Both the position numbers and the translations under genes were made by a program. The notes below the pieces were generated by a model. It searched no databases, was not told the origin of the DNA, and worked only from the letters and a program-made list of their open reading frames with translations. From the NCBI GenBank assembly GCA_947176685.1, contig CAMWRL010000092.1, positions 1 to 7,313 of the forward strand: DNA of 7,313 nt. Reading direction: 5' to 3'. Positions 7,046-7,313 of this stretch are shown one piece after another; position 1 is the first letter of the stretch, and every line of letters begins with the position of its first letter. Source of the stretch: an uncultured Ruminococcus sp. GTDB taxonomy: Bacteria; Bacillota; Clostridia; Oscillospirales; Ruminococcaceae.

Positions 7046-7069
7046 GAAACTTTTATCCTCACTATGTAT

Positions 7070-7099
7070 ATTATAGCATATTTTTCCTGTAAAATACAA
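7070..7099 (-). promoter_or_regulatory. adhE: Probable adhE promoter (extended -10)
   Basis: On the minus strand, TATAAT (7070-7075) is perfect and is preceded by TGC, an extended -10 element. The -35 is weak: TTGTAT (7094-7099) at 18 nt spacing. The predicted transcript start is near 7063, giving a leader of about 73 nt. I looked for a Rex operator and found no convincing one. Confidence 0.65.
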
Positions 7100-7132
7100 G
7101 TATGTTTGCTTTATATAACAGAAAAAATTTTA

Positions 7133-7161
7133 TTGACAGATTCCTGTTTTAATGGTAAAAT
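7133..7161 (+). promoter_or_regulatory. Near-consensus promoter of the divergent plus-strand gene
   Basis: TTGACA (7133-7138, perfect) is followed after 17 nt by TAAAAT (7156-7161, five of six), with an extended -10 TGG just before it. The predicted transcript start is near 7168, giving a leader of about 28 nt to the ATG at 7196. It is divergent from the adhE promoter, with the two -35 elements about 33 nt apart. Confidence 0.7.
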
Positions 7162-7195
7162 AAAGTAAAGTAAATTTCAGCAGAGGTATCGAATT

Positions 7196-7313
7196 ATGGG
7201 AGTATCCGGAATGTTTTTACGAAAAATAAATGGCGAAGAATTATCAGTAGTAAAAAAAGAAATCATCGATATATTAAATAGTCTTCATTATAGCTATTAT
7301 GACTGGAATGAAG
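7196..7313 (+). CDS. Unknown protein, N-terminal 39 residues only (cut by window edge)
   Basis: An open frame begins at ATG 7196 and runs to the edge with no stop. The start is supported by AGAGGT (7182-7187) 8 nt upstream, a stop in the same frame at 7166-7168, and a near-consensus promoter at proper distance. The visible peptide begins MGVSGMFLRKINGEELSVVK and continues with a Lys/Glu-rich amphipathic stretch, then an aromatic-rich segment (HYSYYDW). No signal peptide or membrane segment is apparent. I do not recognise a family from so short a piece. It is the only gene here on the plus strand and is divergent from adhE, so a shared regulatory region is possible. Confidence 0.6.
   Translation, partial: MGVSGMFLRKINGEELSVVKKEIIDILNSLHYSYYDWNE

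Noticed and set aside
7041..7048. Palindrome TTCCGGAA in the adhE leader as a protein operator
   Set aside because: It is only 8 bp long, and TCCGGA-type strings are frequent in this window, so it is not distinctive.
6991..7140. Rex-type redox operator upstream of adhE
   Set aside because: The best match to TTGTTAANNNNTTAACAA lies near 7107-7124 on the minus strand and fits only in its left half; too weak to report.

Overview
The window looks like chromosomal DNA from a low-to-moderate GC Bacillota (Clostridia). A Ruminococcus-like or other Oscillospiraceae gut or rumen anaerobe is my best guess. This is an inference from a bifunctional fermentative AdhE, a UPF0371/DUF1846 protein, strong AGGAGG-type ribosome binding sites, TTGACA/TATAAT-type promoters and short-signal lipoproteins. 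No rRNA, tRNA, insertion sequence, CRISPR array or phage gene is visible.

Layout. Almost everything reads on the minus strand, so transcription runs from high to low coordinates. From right to left: a truncated unknown gene on the plus strand (7196 to the edge) diverges from adhE (6990-4378). The stop codon of adhE overlaps the start of an APH-fold small-molecule kinase gene (4381-3632). A hairpin follows, then an unknown lipoprotein (3568-3005) with an apparent internal duplication, and an M15/VanY-type D-Ala-D-Ala carboxypeptidase lipoprotein (2926-1961) that ends at an A/T-flanked hairpin terminator. Next come a UPF0371/DUF1846 protein (1858-389) and an SdpI-family membrane protein (336 to the left edge, incomplete).

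How they fit together. adhE and the kinase form a translationally coupled pair; AdhE turns acetyl-CoA into ethanol and regenerates NAD+, while the kinase substrate is unknown. The two lipoproteins and the SdpI-like protein are cell-envelope genes, and the carboxypeptidase probably trims peptidoglycan stem peptides. The carboxypeptidase, the DUF1846 gene, adhE and the divergent plus-strand gene each have a recognisable sigma-A-type promoter. The window is therefore several short transcription units rather than one operon.

The least ordinary points are the adhE mRNA leader, where two mutually exclusive hairpins can be drawn and one pairs with the Shine-Dalgarno sequence; the coupling of adhE to a kinase of unknown substrate; the tandem-repeat lipoprotein; and a 22-nt tandem duplication with A7 runs at the end of the SdpI-like gene. 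I see no clearly new multi-gene system. No intergenic stretch exceeds about 205 bases.
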